From Nitriliruptorales bacterium (GTDB lineage: Bacteria > Actinomycetota > Nitriliruptoria > Euzebyales > Egibacteraceae), in assembly GCA_007133145.1 (NCBI GenBank), contig SLNF01000076.1, positions 1 through 7,947 of the forward strand: DNA of 7,947 nt, written 5' to 3'. Below, piece after piece: positions 7,907 to 7,947 of this stretch; the stretch's first letter is position 1; each line of letters opens with the position of its first letter. The notes under the pieces are model-generated. The model made no database searches. It was not told the origin of the DNA and was given only the letters and a program-made list of their open reading frames with translations. The translations under genes were made by a program, and so were the position numbers.

Positions 7907-7947
7907 CCACCGCCCACGCCACGGCCGGCCGGTCCCGCTGCTCGAGC

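Overview
The window looks like the chromosome of a very GC-rich actinobacterium. By eye it is roughly three quarters G+C, and codon third positions are almost all G or C. The gene order ftsH-folE-folP-folB-folK-(Rossmann/DUF2520)-panC-coaX is the classic actinobacterial arrangement. A deep-branching lineage such as the Nitriliruptoria is a guess that the sequence alone cannot confirm.

Every gene I can support lies on the minus strand, so the operon reads from right to left. From 7855 down to 5903 is ftsH (membrane AAA+ zinc protease). A 111-base gap with a small perfect hairpin follows, then folE (5791-5096), folP (5055-4171), folB (4151-3720), folK (3723-3097), a Rossmann/DUF2520 oxidoreductase-like gene (3100-2213), panC (2211-1360), coaX (1324-557) and a short unrecognised membrane coiled-coil gene (539-195). 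Several junctions overlap or nearly so: folB/folK share ATGA, folK/DUF2520 share GTGA, and DUF2520/panC are 1 base apart. This points to one translationally coupled transcript. The last 194 bases on the left hold inverted and direct repeats, and possibly the first codons of another minus-strand gene running off the edge.

The genes form two vitamin/cofactor blocks. FolE, FolP, FolB and FolK carry out most steps from GTP to dihydropteroate. PanC and CoaX are the pantoate-to-pantothenate and pantothenate-to-phosphopantothenate steps that lead to coenzyme A. The DUF2520 gene sits between the blocks and may be a ketopantoate reductase of the PanG kind (inference). panD, which often lies between panC and coaX in actinobacteria, is absent from that slot. 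No obviously new multi-gene system is visible. The least explained items are the terminal small membrane coiled-coil protein, the role of the DUF2520 protein, and the repeat-rich tail.
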